Source: Pseudomonadota bacterium (GTDB lineage Bacteria; Desulfobacterota; Desulfobulbia; Desulfobulbales; Desulfocapsaceae). From it: a DNA stretch of 64,000 nucleotides. The notes under the pieces are model-generated. The model saw only the letters and a program-made list of their open reading frames with translations. It was not told the origin of the DNA and searched no databases. This document shows positions 56,140 through 64,000 of this stretch, piece after piece (position 1 is the stretch's first letter; every line of letters begins with the position of its first letter). The position numbers were made by a program, and so were the translations under genes. The DNA is taken from NCBI GenBank assembly GCA_018817385.1, contig JAHIUA010000043.1, forward strand, positions 1 through 64,000, in the 5' to 3' direction.

Positions 56140-57603
56140 TTACTCTTCCCACTCTCTTCCGTCCCGGGCCAGCAGCGCCACCGAGGCCACAGGGCCCCAG
56201 GAACCGGCAGGATAGGACCTGGGTGGCTCGTTGCTCCCTTGCCAGGCCTCATGAATGGAGTCGATCCAGGCCCAGGAGCGTTCCACCTCGTCACGGCGGA
56301 TGAAAAGGGACTGGTTGCCGATCATGGTCTCGAGGATAAGTCGTTCGTAGGCATCGGCCACGTGCCCGGAATGAAAGGCCTCGCAGAAGCTGAGGTCGAG
56401 CATGGTCTTCTGCAGTTTGATTCCCTTGCCGATCCCGGGGACTTTGTTCAGCATCTCGATTTCCACGCCTTCGTCCGGCTGGAGACGGATCACCAGCTTG
56501 TTCTGGGGCAGGTGTCTGTAGCTGTCTTTGAAGATATTGTGGGGCAGCTGTTTGAAATAGATGACCACTTCGGAGCGCTTGGTGGTCAGACGTTTGCCGG
56601 TACGCAGGTAAAAGGGGACCCCTGCCCAGCGCCAGTTGTCGATATCCACCTTGATGGCGACAAAGCTCTCGGTGTTGGAATGGGGGTTGCCATCGGCCTC
56701 CTCATGGTAGCCGGGAACCGGTTTACCCTTGATAAAGCCCGCAGAGTATTGCCCACGGACAGTTTTTTTGTCTACATTGTCAAGGGTGATGGGGCGCAGG
56801 GCCTTAAGCACTTTAAGCTTTTCGTTGCGGATGGAGTCTCCGTCCATGTTGACTGGCGGTTCCATGGCCACCAGAGTGAGGATCTGCATAAGATGGTTTT
56901 GCACCATGTCCCGAAGCTGGCCGGATTCGTCAAAGTATCCCCAGCGCCCTTCGATACCTACCTCCTCGGCAACCGTGATCTGAACATGATCGATGGTGTT
57001 GTGGTCCCAGTTGGTGGTGAAGATGGAGTTGGCAAAACGGAGAGCCAGCAGGTTCATGACAGTCTCTTTGCCAAGGTAGTGGTCGATACGGTAAACCTGG
57101 TCTTCGTGAAAGAACCTGGAGACCACGTCGTTGATCTCTTGAGAAGAGGCCAGGTCACGGCCAATGGGTTTTTCCAGGACCACCCGGGTTTCCGGGGTGA
57201 TGATCCCGGCGTGATCCAGGCCTTGACAGATATCGTCAAAGAGAAAGGGAGCCACGGAGAAGTAGTTGACCAGAATCCGTTTTTCCTGATCGATGGCCTC
57301 GGCAAGACGCTGATAGTCGTCGGGCTTGTCGATATTGATGAGGACATAGTGGAGGCGCGCCAGCAGTCGGGTCTTGACCTCTGCAATAAGGGGCTCCTTG
57401 ATGAAGGTGTTCAGGGCCTCTTCCATCTTGGTCGTAAATTCCTCCGGGCTGAGATCATGGCGGGCGATGCCGATGATGCGGGTGTCGGGGGGGAGGTGCC
57501 CTGCCTTGTCCAGCTGATAGAGGGAGGGGAGCAGCTTTCGTCTGGAAAGGTCTCCGAGAACACCGAAGATGGTGAAGTCACATGGCTTGTTGTTGTCTGG
57601 CAT
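56140..57603 (-). CDS. zwf: Glucose-6-phosphate 1-dehydrogenase
   Basis: A 487-residue enzyme that oxidises glucose 6-phosphate with NAD(P). The nucleotide fold begins FTIFGVLGDLSRRKLLPSLYQL, the active-site peptide is YRIDHYLGKE, and EKPIGRDLASS and GVPFYLRTGKRL are conserved. In the usual fingerprint GASGDLA the alanine-serine is replaced by GVLGDLS, a variant seen in other deltaproteobacteria. It starts 35 bases after pyk and feeds pgl and edd in the same operon. Confidence 0.95.
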   Translation of the reverse strand: MPDNNKPCDFTIFGVLGDLSRRKLLPSLYQLDKAGHLPPDTRIIGIARHDLSPEEFTTKMEEALNTFIKEPLIAEVKTRLLARLHYVLINIDKPDDYQRLAEAIDQEKRILVNYFSVAPFLFDDICQGLDHAGIITPETRVVLEKPIGRDLASSQEINDVVSRFFHEDQVYRIDHYLGKETVMNLLALRFANSIFTTNWDHNTIDHVQITVAEEVGIEGRWGYFDESGQLRDMVQNHLMQILTLVAMEPPVNMDGDSIRNEKLKVLKALRPITLDNVDKKTVRGQYSAGFIKGKPVPGYHEEADGNPHSNTESFVAIKVDIDNWRWAGVPFYLRTGKRLTTKRSEVVIYFKQLPHNIFKDSYRHLPQNKLVIRLQPDEGVEIEMLNKVPGIGKGIKLQKTMLDLSFCEAFHSGHVADAYERLILETMIGNQSLFIRRDEVERSWAWIDSIHEAWQGSNEPPRSYPAGSWGPVASVALLARDGREWEE

Positions 57604-57638
57604 GGCTGTTTCCTTTGTGACCTCCTGGGGGCAGGAAG

Positions 57639-59078
57639 TCAGGCCTCTTTCAGAGAGATGATCTCGATTTTATGATTAGTAGTCGGATGGTCTGGGGAAG
57701 GACCTTCCGTCTGCAGGATACATTTTCCGGAAAGGCCAAACGTTTCCACCCAGTAACGGGCATAATCACTCCAGTCCGTTGGATGGTCCTGTTCAAGGAT
57801 GGGCCAGACTCCGTATGAAAAGAGCAGTTCCTGGCAGGTCTTGTGAATGGGGGTGATGGCCAGAATCCAGACGGGAAGACGAAAACGGGTGATACTGCGG
57901 GCTGTACAGCCACTGGCTGTGGGGCTGAGTACCGCTGCCGGTGATTCAATATTGTCCAGGAGTTGTTCAATGGACAGGGCAATGAGATCCATGGTGTTTT
58001 GCTTGAAATTGCCAGTCTGCTGCGGTCTGAGAGTGGTCTCTGCACGGCGCCGGCGCCGGGTTGGTTCCGTGGCTGCAGCGATTTTGGCCAGCATCTCCAC
58101 CGAGGCGAGGGGGTAGTCGCCCATGGCCGATTCTTCGGAGAGCATGACGCAGTCAGTGCCATCCAGGATGGCGTTGGCCACATCCGTGGATTCTGCCCGG
58201 GTGGGGCGGCGGTTGCGGGTCATGGATTCCAGCATCTGGGTGGCGGTAATAACCGGTTTACCAAAGAGGTTGGCCCTGGCAGTGATGAATTTCTGGATCA
58301 CGGCGATCTCTTCGATGGGAACCTCGACCCCCAAGTCACCCCGGGCCACCATGATGCCGTCGGAAACCGCCAGGATATCGTCTATCCTCTCCTGAACTGA
58401 AGAGCGTTCTATTTTAGCGATGATAAAGGGGTCATAGCCCATCTCTGCTGCAGCTCTGCGGACATCTTCCACGTCCTGGGCAGAGGCGACAAAGGACTGG
58501 CTCACCGCATCCACCCCATGTTCCAGGGCAAACTGCATGCATGCCCGATCGTTGGCGGTAAAAGCACTGGTACCGAGGTCGATTCCAGGAATGTTGAGTC
58601 CCTTGCGGGAGCGAAGCTCTCCACCCATGACCACGGTACAATGGATATCCGTAGTCGTGGCGCCTTCCACCCGCAGCTGGATCAGGCCGTCATTGAGATA
58701 GAGCGTATTCCCCGGTTTCACCACGGCCGGAAGTTCCATCATGGTGATGGAGACCCGGTCGCTTGTGCCGATGATGTCTTCTGTGGTCAGGGTGAAGCGG
58801 GCCTCTTTTTCCAGAGTGACCGGTTCCTCGCCAAAACTGCCGATGCGCATCTTGGGACCTGGCAGGTCAGCCATGATGGCTACCCGTTTCCCCGTGCATT
58901 TCGAAGCAGCTCTGATCTTGGCAATCACCTCTTTGTGGCTTGTAAAGTCACCATGGGAGAAGTTGAGACGGGCCACGTTCATTCCGGCCTGCAGCATCTG
59001 TTCTATCATTTCCTGGGTGTCTGAGGCCGGGCCAATGGTGCAGATCAGTTTGGTCTTGTTGTTGGGCAGTGTTTTCAT
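57639..59078 (-). CDS. pyk: Pyruvate kinase
   Basis: A 479-residue glycolytic enzyme. It opens TKLICTIGPASDTQEMIEQMLQAGMNVARLNFSHG, with active-site pieces IIAKIERSSVQE, DGIMVARGDLGVEVPIEE, PVITATQMLESM and ESAMGDYPLASVEML. The C-terminal allosteric domain is shorter and more diverged than in E. coli. Its start overlaps the ackA stop by four bases. It makes pyruvate and ATP from the phosphoenolpyruvate formed downstream of the KDPG aldolase step. Confidence 0.95.
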   Translation of the reverse strand: MKTLPNNKTKLICTIGPASDTQEMIEQMLQAGMNVARLNFSHGDFTSHKEVIAKIRAASKCTGKRVAIMADLPGPKMRIGSFGEEPVTLEKEARFTLTTEDIIGTSDRVSITMMELPAVVKPGNTLYLNDGLIQLRVEGATTTDIHCTVVMGGELRSRKGLNIPGIDLGTSAFTANDRACMQFALEHGVDAVSQSFVASAQDVEDVRRAAAEMGYDPFIIAKIERSSVQERIDDILAVSDGIMVARGDLGVEVPIEEIAVIQKFITARANLFGKPVITATQMLESMTRNRRPTRAESTDVANAILDGTDCVMLSEESAMGDYPLASVEMLAKIAAATEPTRRRRRAETTLRPQQTGNFKQNTMDLIALSIEQLLDNIESPAAVLSPTASGCTARSITRFRLPVWILAITPIHKTCQELLFSYGVWPILEQDHPTDWSDYARYWVETFGLSGKCILQTEGPSPDHPTTNHKIEIISLKEA

Positions 59079-60286
59079 GATGTGGTTGGAGAAGAGATGA
59101 GTTCCAGCGTTTGGGCGGCTATTTCCAGTTCTTCGTTGGTGGGGATGATCAAGATCTGGATTTTACTCTGTTGCTGGTGAATGGCTCTGGCTTTGCTGGA
59201 ATGGGTCTCATTTTTTTCAGGATCCACAATAATCCCGAGTTCCTGGAGTCCGGCACAGCTTTTTTGTCGGACCAGGGCCGAATGTTCACCGATACCACCG
59301 GTAAAGACTATACAGTCGGCCCCCCCCAGGACGGCCAGGTAGGAACCGATATACTTTTTCAATCGATAACAGAAGATCTCCAGGGCCAGCTCCGCCTGCT
59401 TGTCTCCCCCCTTGATGCGTTCAGTGATGCTGCGCATGTCGTTATCACCGCAGATTCCCTTGAGCCCGCTTTTTTTGTTGAGCAACTCGTCCAGATCATT
59501 CAGCGACATGCCGGTTTCGCGGGCGAGGTAGAAGAGGATGGCCGGGTCCAGGTCTCCTGAGCGGGTTCCCATAACCAGTCCCTCCAGCGGGGTCATGCCC
59601 ATTGAGGTGTCCTGGCAGGAACCGTGAGCAATGGCAGCAGCACTGGCCCCGTTTCCCAGGTGCAGGGTAATGATCTTCAGGGAGGTAACAGGTCGTCCGA
59701 GAAAGCGGGCCGCCTCCTTGGCCACATAGCCATGGGAGGTCCCATGGAACCCGTAGCGCCGCACTTTTTCTTTTTCATAGAGTTCAAAGGGAAGGGCATA
59801 GAGATAGGAATGGATGGGGATGGTCTGGTGGAAGGCCGTATCAAATACTGCCACCTGAGGCGTATGGGGGGCCTGTTCCATGGTCACTTCCATACTCATC
59901 AGATGGGCGGGATTATGCAGGGGAGCAAGGGGGATCAGGTCATGGATGCCGGCCATAACTGTCTTGTCGATGAGGACCGGCTGGTGAAAGGTTTCGCCGC
60001 CATGGACCACCCGGTGGCCGATACCTTTCAGCTTGTTGAGATGGAGGAGCAGGTTGCTTTCTTTGAGAAGAGAAGACATGGTTGCTATCGCTGTCTTGTG
60101 TTCCGGGATGGACAGCTCCTGGCTGATCTGCTGTGGATTCCCTTGGCTGTCAGTAAACTTGAGACTGGCCTGGCTTGACTCTTCTCCAATCTGCTCGATA
60201 ATTCCTGAGGCCAGGGGGTGGAGATTGCTGGTGTCAAAAAGCTGAAATTTGAGTGAAGAGCTTCCAGAGTTGAGGACCAGTATCAT
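59075..60286 (-). CDS. ackA: Acetate kinase
   Basis: A 403-residue member of the acetate kinase family. The first motif is ILVLNSGSSSLKFQLFD; RVVHGGETFHQPVLID, AVFDTAFHQTIP, RRYGFHGTSHGYVA, LHLGNGASAAAI and FTGGIGEHSALVR follow in order. It converts acetyl phosphate and ADP to acetate and ATP. Both ends overlap neighbours by four bases (pta upstream, pyk downstream), so the three are translated as a unit. Confidence 0.95.
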   Translation of the reverse strand: MILVLNSGSSSLKFQLFDTSNLHPLASGIIEQIGEESSQASLKFTDSQGNPQQISQELSIPEHKTAIATMSSLLKESNLLLHLNKLKGIGHRVVHGGETFHQPVLIDKTVMAGIHDLIPLAPLHNPAHLMSMEVTMEQAPHTPQVAVFDTAFHQTIPIHSYLYALPFELYEKEKVRRYGFHGTSHGYVAKEAARFLGRPVTSLKIITLHLGNGASAAAIAHGSCQDTSMGMTPLEGLVMGTRSGDLDPAILFYLARETGMSLNDLDELLNKKSGLKGICGDNDMRSITERIKGGDKQAELALEIFCYRLKKYIGSYLAVLGGADCIVFTGGIGEHSALVRQKSCAGLQELGIIVDPEKNETHSSKARAIHQQQSKIQILIIPTNEELEIAAQTLELISSPTTS

Positions 60287-62394
60287 TTTGTCACCTTTTT
60301 TGTTGAAGCCTGGGCCTGAATGGCAGTGATGGCCACGGTGTTGATAATGTCAGTAACCAGGCAGCCGCGGCTGAGGTCGTTCACTGGTTTTTTCAAGCCC
60401 TGCAGGACTGGCCCGATGGCCACTGCCCCAGAGGATCGCTGCACGGCTTTGTAGGTATTGTTGCCAGTGTTGAGGTCCGGGAAGATAAAGACTGTGGCCC
60501 GGCCTGCAACCGGGCTGTCCGGCATCTTGGTACGAGCCACAGACGGTTCAATGGCGGCATCGTACTGGATGGGACCTTCAATGAGGAGGTCCGGTCGTTT
60601 TTCTCGGGCAATGGCGGTAGCCTGCCGCACCTTTTCCACATCAGCTCCTGTTCCTGAGGCCCCGGTGGAGTAGGAAAGCATGGCTACCCGAGGTTCAATA
60701 CCAAACATTGCCGCCGTGTCTGCGGAGGAGATGGCGATCTCTGCCAGCTGAGCAGCATTTGGATCCGGATTGACGGCGCAGTCTCCATAGACCAGGACGC
60801 GGGTGTCCAGGCACATAAGGAAAACAGAAGAGACCACCGAGATTCCTGGACTGGTTTTAATGATCTGCAGGGCCGGGCGAATGGTGTCAGCCGTCGTGTG
60901 GATGGCCCCTGAAACCATCCCGTCTGCCAGTCCGTGATGGACCATCATGGTTCCGAAGTAAGCGGGATTGCTCATGATGTCACGAGAGCCGTCCAGGGTC
61001 ATGTTCTTGTGTTTGCGCAGTTCGAAGAAGTCTTTGACAAAGGTCTCGGTATACTGGGAATTTGCGGGATCAATAATAGACGCCTTGCTCAGGTTCAGGC
61101 CCAGTGATGCAGAAAATCCCTTGATGGTATCCGGGTTACCGAGAAGGGTGATATCCACCACATTACGACGAAGGAGAATCTCAGTGGCCCGGAGGATACG
61201 TGCGTCACTGCTTTCCGGGAGGATGATATTTTTCTTCAGAGAACGGGCCCGCTCAAAGAGGCTGTGCTCAAACATCACAGGCGTGACAGTGGTCGGAGTG
61301 GTGGTAAGTTCCGCCATTTCCAGAATCTGTTTGCCGCTGACATGGGTCTCGAAGAGGCCAAGGGCCAGGGCGATTTTTCGTTCATCACCGGGATTGATAA
61401 GGGCAGGGACGCTATCTGCGTTTTTGGTGGCGGTATAGGTGTCGGTCTTGACACTGAGGAGAGGAGCGGCCAGGTTCCGTCCTTCCAGGAGACGCATGAT
61501 GTTGGGGCCGGGCAGAAATCCGCCGGTGAGCAGGATTCCGGCCAGGTTCGGATACGTTGGCGAGCGCAGGGCAGAGAGCGAGGCGAGGATTATATCATCT
61601 CGGTCACCAGGGACAATGATCAGATCGCCATCTTCTATGTGATCAAGAAAGTGATCTACGGTCATGGCCGCGATCTTGAATTGTTTGACAATTCGGTCCA
61701 TCCCTTCCTGGTGTCCCATGACATTGAAGCAGTTCAGGGCCTTACTGATGTCGGCCAGGGAAGGTTTGTCCAGTTCGTTGTTTTCCGGGATGAGAAAGAC
61801 CGGGACTCCAGAGGCTTCTTCAGGGGCCTCGAGCTCAACCTCCAGGACCCCAAAGGTATCCTCGGACATGCGGTTGACAAAGGTGGCAAAGTGGGCGCAC
61901 CCTGCCTCCTTGATGGCATCCTGGGTAATTTTGATCTCTTTGGCAATATCCCGGGGCGTCTGGTTTCTGCCATTGATTACACCAATAAAGGGACAACCGA
62001 GATTCTTGGCTATCTCCATATTGATATCCATGTCAAAGGCAGAGAGGAAGGCTGTGCTATTGAGTCCCTGGCAGAGGACAAAGTCATAGTGCTCTTTCAG
62101 GGTTTCCAGGCGATTAATCAGTTCTTCAAGAAAGAACTTGATTCGATCTTCGGCAATAAAATTTTTTACCTCTTCTGCCTGGAAACCATAACTCTCTTCA
62201 TAGTCCATGCCTGGGCAGTAGCGACTGAGGATGAGAGCGATGTCGGGGTCCTGGTTCTTATCAGTATCAATGACGGGACGGAAAAAAGCCACTCGGCCCA
62301 TGGAGCGGGTGAGGATCTCCATGATGCCCATGGTGATGACAAGTTTTCCGGCTTCAGGTTCGAGGGAGGCAACGTAGAATGTATTTGATTGCAT
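60283..62394 (-). CDS. pta: Phosphate acetyltransferase (long form)
   Basis: A 703-residue three-domain Pta. The N-terminal P-loop-like domain (TFYVASLEPEAGKLVITMGIMEIL) has lost a standard Walker A. A DRTGG domain follows in the middle (LIIVPGDRDDIILASL), and the catalytic domain begins near 380 (SLFERARSLKKNIILPESSDARILRA, YGDCAVNPDPNAAQLAEIA, SYSTGASGTGADVEKV). It interconverts acetyl-CoA and acetyl phosphate. It is first in the operon; a 152-bp repeat ends 90 bases upstream. Confidence 0.95.
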   Translation of the reverse strand: MQSNTFYVASLEPEAGKLVITMGIMEILTRSMGRVAFFRPVIDTDKNQDPDIALILSRYCPGMDYEESYGFQAEEVKNFIAEDRIKFFLEELINRLETLKEHYDFVLCQGLNSTAFLSAFDMDINMEIAKNLGCPFIGVINGRNQTPRDIAKEIKITQDAIKEAGCAHFATFVNRMSEDTFGVLEVELEAPEEASGVPVFLIPENNELDKPSLADISKALNCFNVMGHQEGMDRIVKQFKIAAMTVDHFLDHIEDGDLIIVPGDRDDIILASLSALRSPTYPNLAGILLTGGFLPGPNIMRLLEGRNLAAPLLSVKTDTYTATKNADSVPALINPGDERKIALALGLFETHVSGKQILEMAELTTTPTTVTPVMFEHSLFERARSLKKNIILPESSDARILRATEILLRRNVVDITLLGNPDTIKGFSASLGLNLSKASIIDPANSQYTETFVKDFFELRKHKNMTLDGSRDIMSNPAYFGTMMVHHGLADGMVSGAIHTTADTIRPALQIIKTSPGISVVSSVFLMCLDTRVLVYGDCAVNPDPNAAQLAEIAISSADTAAMFGIEPRVAMLSYSTGASGTGADVEKVRQATAIAREKRPDLLIEGPIQYDAAIEPSVARTKMPDSPVAGRATVFIFPDLNTGNNTYKAVQRSSGAVAIGPVLQGLKKPVNDLSRGCLVTDIINTVAITAIQAQASTKKVTK

Positions 62395-63151
62395 GGCAGA
62401 GAGTTCTTGGTAGGGGGGACAGAGGTTCTTTTAGAAGTTGATCAGGAGATTTATCTGAATCCTGTTCAATATTTCATTCATCCGTAACTATTCAGGTAAT
62501 GGCCAATAATCGGCAAACAATCGCTCTGTAACTGTTTAGCAGTGCTTGAGAGTCGTTCAGTCAGGACTTCGAAGGATATTCGTGCTCTTCGAGAAGACCT
62601 GACTGGACGAAGATGGAGTGCTGCTGAATAGTTACATTTATCCTACGTTAAATACCAATCCTCTTGCAAGACTTTTACACCTTTTCCTTTATTAGTTGAA
62701 TACTTGTGTCTGAGGCAAGGGGAAAGGACTCTTTTTGGCGAAAATATATCTGCTTCCATGGCGCAGGGTCTTCGCTGTTGCTGGAATGGTTTGCCGTATC
62801 CCCCGGCAGCTGGTTGCCTGATCTCTTGGCAGGAGTTGAAGAATGAATGAAAACGGAAGATGGACTTGCGTTTCCGGCCTCAGGGAAATCAGGGTGATTG
62901 CCGCGCAGCGAGCTGTTGCAAGGGTCTGTCCAGGTGTCTCATTTTTGGGCACTTTGTTCCTGTCTTTTTTTTGATACTGCACAATAATCAGGCAGGAGGG
63001 CGTTTTGTATTTCTGCTGGGATTGGCGCCCAAGCTTTTTATTATGCGTAAAATGGAAGTGTTAGCATTGTTTGGTGAGTGGCATAGCCAAACTGGCATGT
63101 CAAATGCAAAAAGAAGGTAGAATCGAGAAGAGAAGACAAGGAGGAGAGACA
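62395..63151. other. Intergenic region with a 152-bp repeat
   Basis: About 750 bases between the divergent pta and SHOCT genes. It holds repeat copy C at 62484-62635. From 62640 to 63120 short frames on both strands lack domains and ribosome sites. No RNA gene was recognised. Confidence 0.5.
62484..62635 (-). repeat. 152-bp palindromic repeat, copy C (best preserved)
   Basis: The ends are a perfect 12-bp inverted pair, GTAACTATTCAG at 62484-62495 and CTGAATAGTTAC at 62624-62635. Inside is a long hairpin near 62555-62612 (AGTCAGG...CCTGACT outer arms, CTTCGAAG...CTTCGAGAAG inner). It is in the opposite orientation to copies A and B. It is non-coding, as in miniature inverted-repeat elements. 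Confidence 0.8.
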
Positions 63152-63415
63152 ATGTTTCGCCATGGAATGACTGGTGGCTGGTGGTGCGGGACGGGAGGTT
63201 TTTTTCCGGGCCCTTTGGGAATGTTGGCCAGCATTCTCTTCTGGGGACTGCTCATCTATCTGGCGGTGAAGATTGGCCAGTCGATTTTCTTCAGTGGTCA
63301 AAAGGGAGAGAATCTACACAACGATAATGCCCTGGACCTCCTCAAAAAACGCTATGCACTTGGTGAAATTAATCAGGAGGAATTTGAGAAAATACGAAGA
63401 GAGATACGTGAGTGA
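63152..63415 (+). CDS. Small membrane protein with a SHOCT domain
   Basis: An 87-residue protein. One membrane helix (GMLASILFWGLLIYLAVKIG) is followed by the C-terminal short SHOCT motif [24 protein letters not shown], a helical oligomerisation module. The glycine- and tryptophan-rich start resembles many short electron-transport or envelope proteins named only by this domain. AGGAGG precedes the ATG at 63152. The next gene follows after about 60 bases, so they may form an operon. Confidence 0.8.
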   Translation: MFRHGMTGGWWCGTGGFFPGPLGMLASILFWGLLIYLAVKIGQSIFFSGQKGENLHNDNALDLLKKRYALGEINQEEFEKIRREIRE

Positions 63416-63477
63416 AAAGGATGTTGCGAATAAATCGAAACATCCAGTAGATAAACCTATTAAAGAGGAATGCGACA

Positions 63478-63969
63478 ATGAAATTGAAACGAAATATGAG
63501 TGTAGCCGTTATTGCCCTTTCACTGCTGGCAGGCGTTGCTTTAGCAGCCAACAGTACTGACACTTCGAGCGGAGATACCACCACTGGTCCCGGATATGGG
63601 ATGATGGACGGGCAGGGGCCGTATTATTATGGGATGCATAACAGGCATGGGAAAGGCATGAGAGGTCAGGGCTGTCTCATGAATGGGGGGGAAGCTGGCA
63701 TGGGTCAGAAAGGCATGATGGGTCAGGGCCTTGGCATGAATCGCGGTGCTGGGATGCTGGATCCAGCTCTGCTTGAGAAACGTAATCAGTTTCTGGATGC
63801 CACCGTAGATCTGCGCAAGCGGATCCATGATAAACAGTTTAGCTATATGGAGGCCAGTCGAGATTCAGCGCTGACTCAGGGGGAATTCCAGAATATGGGA
63901 AAAGAACTCTTCGCTCTGCGTCAGGAGCTCCAGGCTGAGCGCCAGAAGTTTTTCCCAATAGAACAGTAA
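63478..63969 (+). CDS. Periplasmic Spy/ZraP/CpxP-like metal- or stress-associated protein
   Basis: A 163-residue exported protein with a signal peptide (SVAVIALSLLAGVALAA). A methionine-, glycine- and histidine-rich segment (GYGMMDGQGPYYYGMHNRHG, then GMGQKGMMGQGLGMNRG) suited to copper or zinc binding follows. The helical tail LRKRIHDKQFSYMEASRDSAL and LFALRQELQAERQKF matches the Spy/ZraP helical hairpin. Such proteins act as zinc-binding chaperones in envelope stress. The paired SHOCT gene suggests a shared role. Confidence 0.7.
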   Translation: MKLKRNMSVAVIALSLLAGVALAANSTDTSSGDTTTGPGYGMMDGQGPYYYGMHNRHGKGMRGQGCLMNGGEAGMGQKGMMGQGLGMNRGAGMLDPALLEKRNQFLDATVDLRKRIHDKQFSYMEASRDSALTQGEFQNMGKELFALRQELQAERQKFFPIEQ

Positions 63970-64000
63970 GGATCGCTTGAACCTTCCCTTGGAGATGAAA

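Noticed and set aside
56131-57675. A 514-residue plus-strand open frame opposite zwf
   Set aside because: Shadow of zwf, which has full-length family motifs on the other strand.
61264-62388. A 374-residue plus-strand frame opposite pta
   Set aside because: Antisense of the well-supported pta N-terminal region.
62692-62982. A 96-residue minus-strand frame upstream of the SHOCT gene
   Set aside because: Composition looks non-coding, there is no ribosome site and no domain.

Overview
The window reads as a chromosomal stretch of a Desulfobulbales-type sulfur-cycling Desulfobacterota (former Deltaproteobacteria). This rests on gene style rather than a marker gene: many PAS/Cache histidine kinases and chemoreceptors, long-form PstC/PstA permeases, and two genes that only make sense if UGA is read as selenocysteine. 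No rRNA, tRNA, phage or CRISPR array was seen.

Layout. 1-2514: napD and a napA (periplasmic nitrate reductase) whose C-terminal part is replaced by the end of an insertion sequence that runs off the window. 3135-9079: a TetR-controlled tripartite exporter (HlyD adaptor, FtsX-type permease, ATPase, outer-membrane lipoprotein); the outer-membrane gene lies between two direct copies of a 156-bp repeat. 9146-15250: a chemoreceptor, then an ADP-ribose group (selenoprotein of the C-GCAxxG-C-C family coupled to a macro-domain protein, divergent from an ADP-ribosylglycohydrolase), TatD and thiol peroxidase. 15533-25941: signalling proteins, a possible structured leader RNA, yajC-tgt, an alkyltransferase, CAP and CYTH proteins, a kinase-like protein, an acyltransferase and a frameshifted rhodanese. 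25984-34331: a second chemoreceptor, glucokinase, a selenocysteine rhodanese with a permease, and a hybrid sensor kinase. 34690-38048: a four-gene nucleic-acid operon (NYN protein, phosphoesterase, HerA-like ATPase, zinc-finger/HU fusion). 38395-47074: the phosphate regulon, phoBR divergent from phoU-pstC-pstA-pstS-pstB, with a matching three-repeat Pho box before phoU and pstS and a 34-unit heptamer tandem repeat between pstC and pstA. 47420-52684: a periplasmic protein, a large hybrid kinase, a membrane protein and an outer-membrane barrel. 52797-62394: a seven-gene operon pta-ackA-pyk-zwf-pgl-edd-eda. 63152-63969: two small envelope-stress or metal-type proteins.

How genes fit together. 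Glucokinase plus zwf, pgl, edd, eda and pyk give a complete Entner-Doudoroff route from glucose to pyruvate, and pta/ackA give ATP from acetyl-CoA, so sugar use with acetate formation is encoded here. PhoBR and the Pst transporter form one regulon. Three copies of a roughly 152-bp palindromic repeat with 12-bp terminal inverted repeats are scattered through the window, and their termini resemble the end of the insertion sequence in napA, which suggests non-autonomous derivatives of that element. The strongest unusual signals are the two selenoprotein genes, each with a bacterial SECIS-like hairpin at the correct distance from an in-frame UGA.
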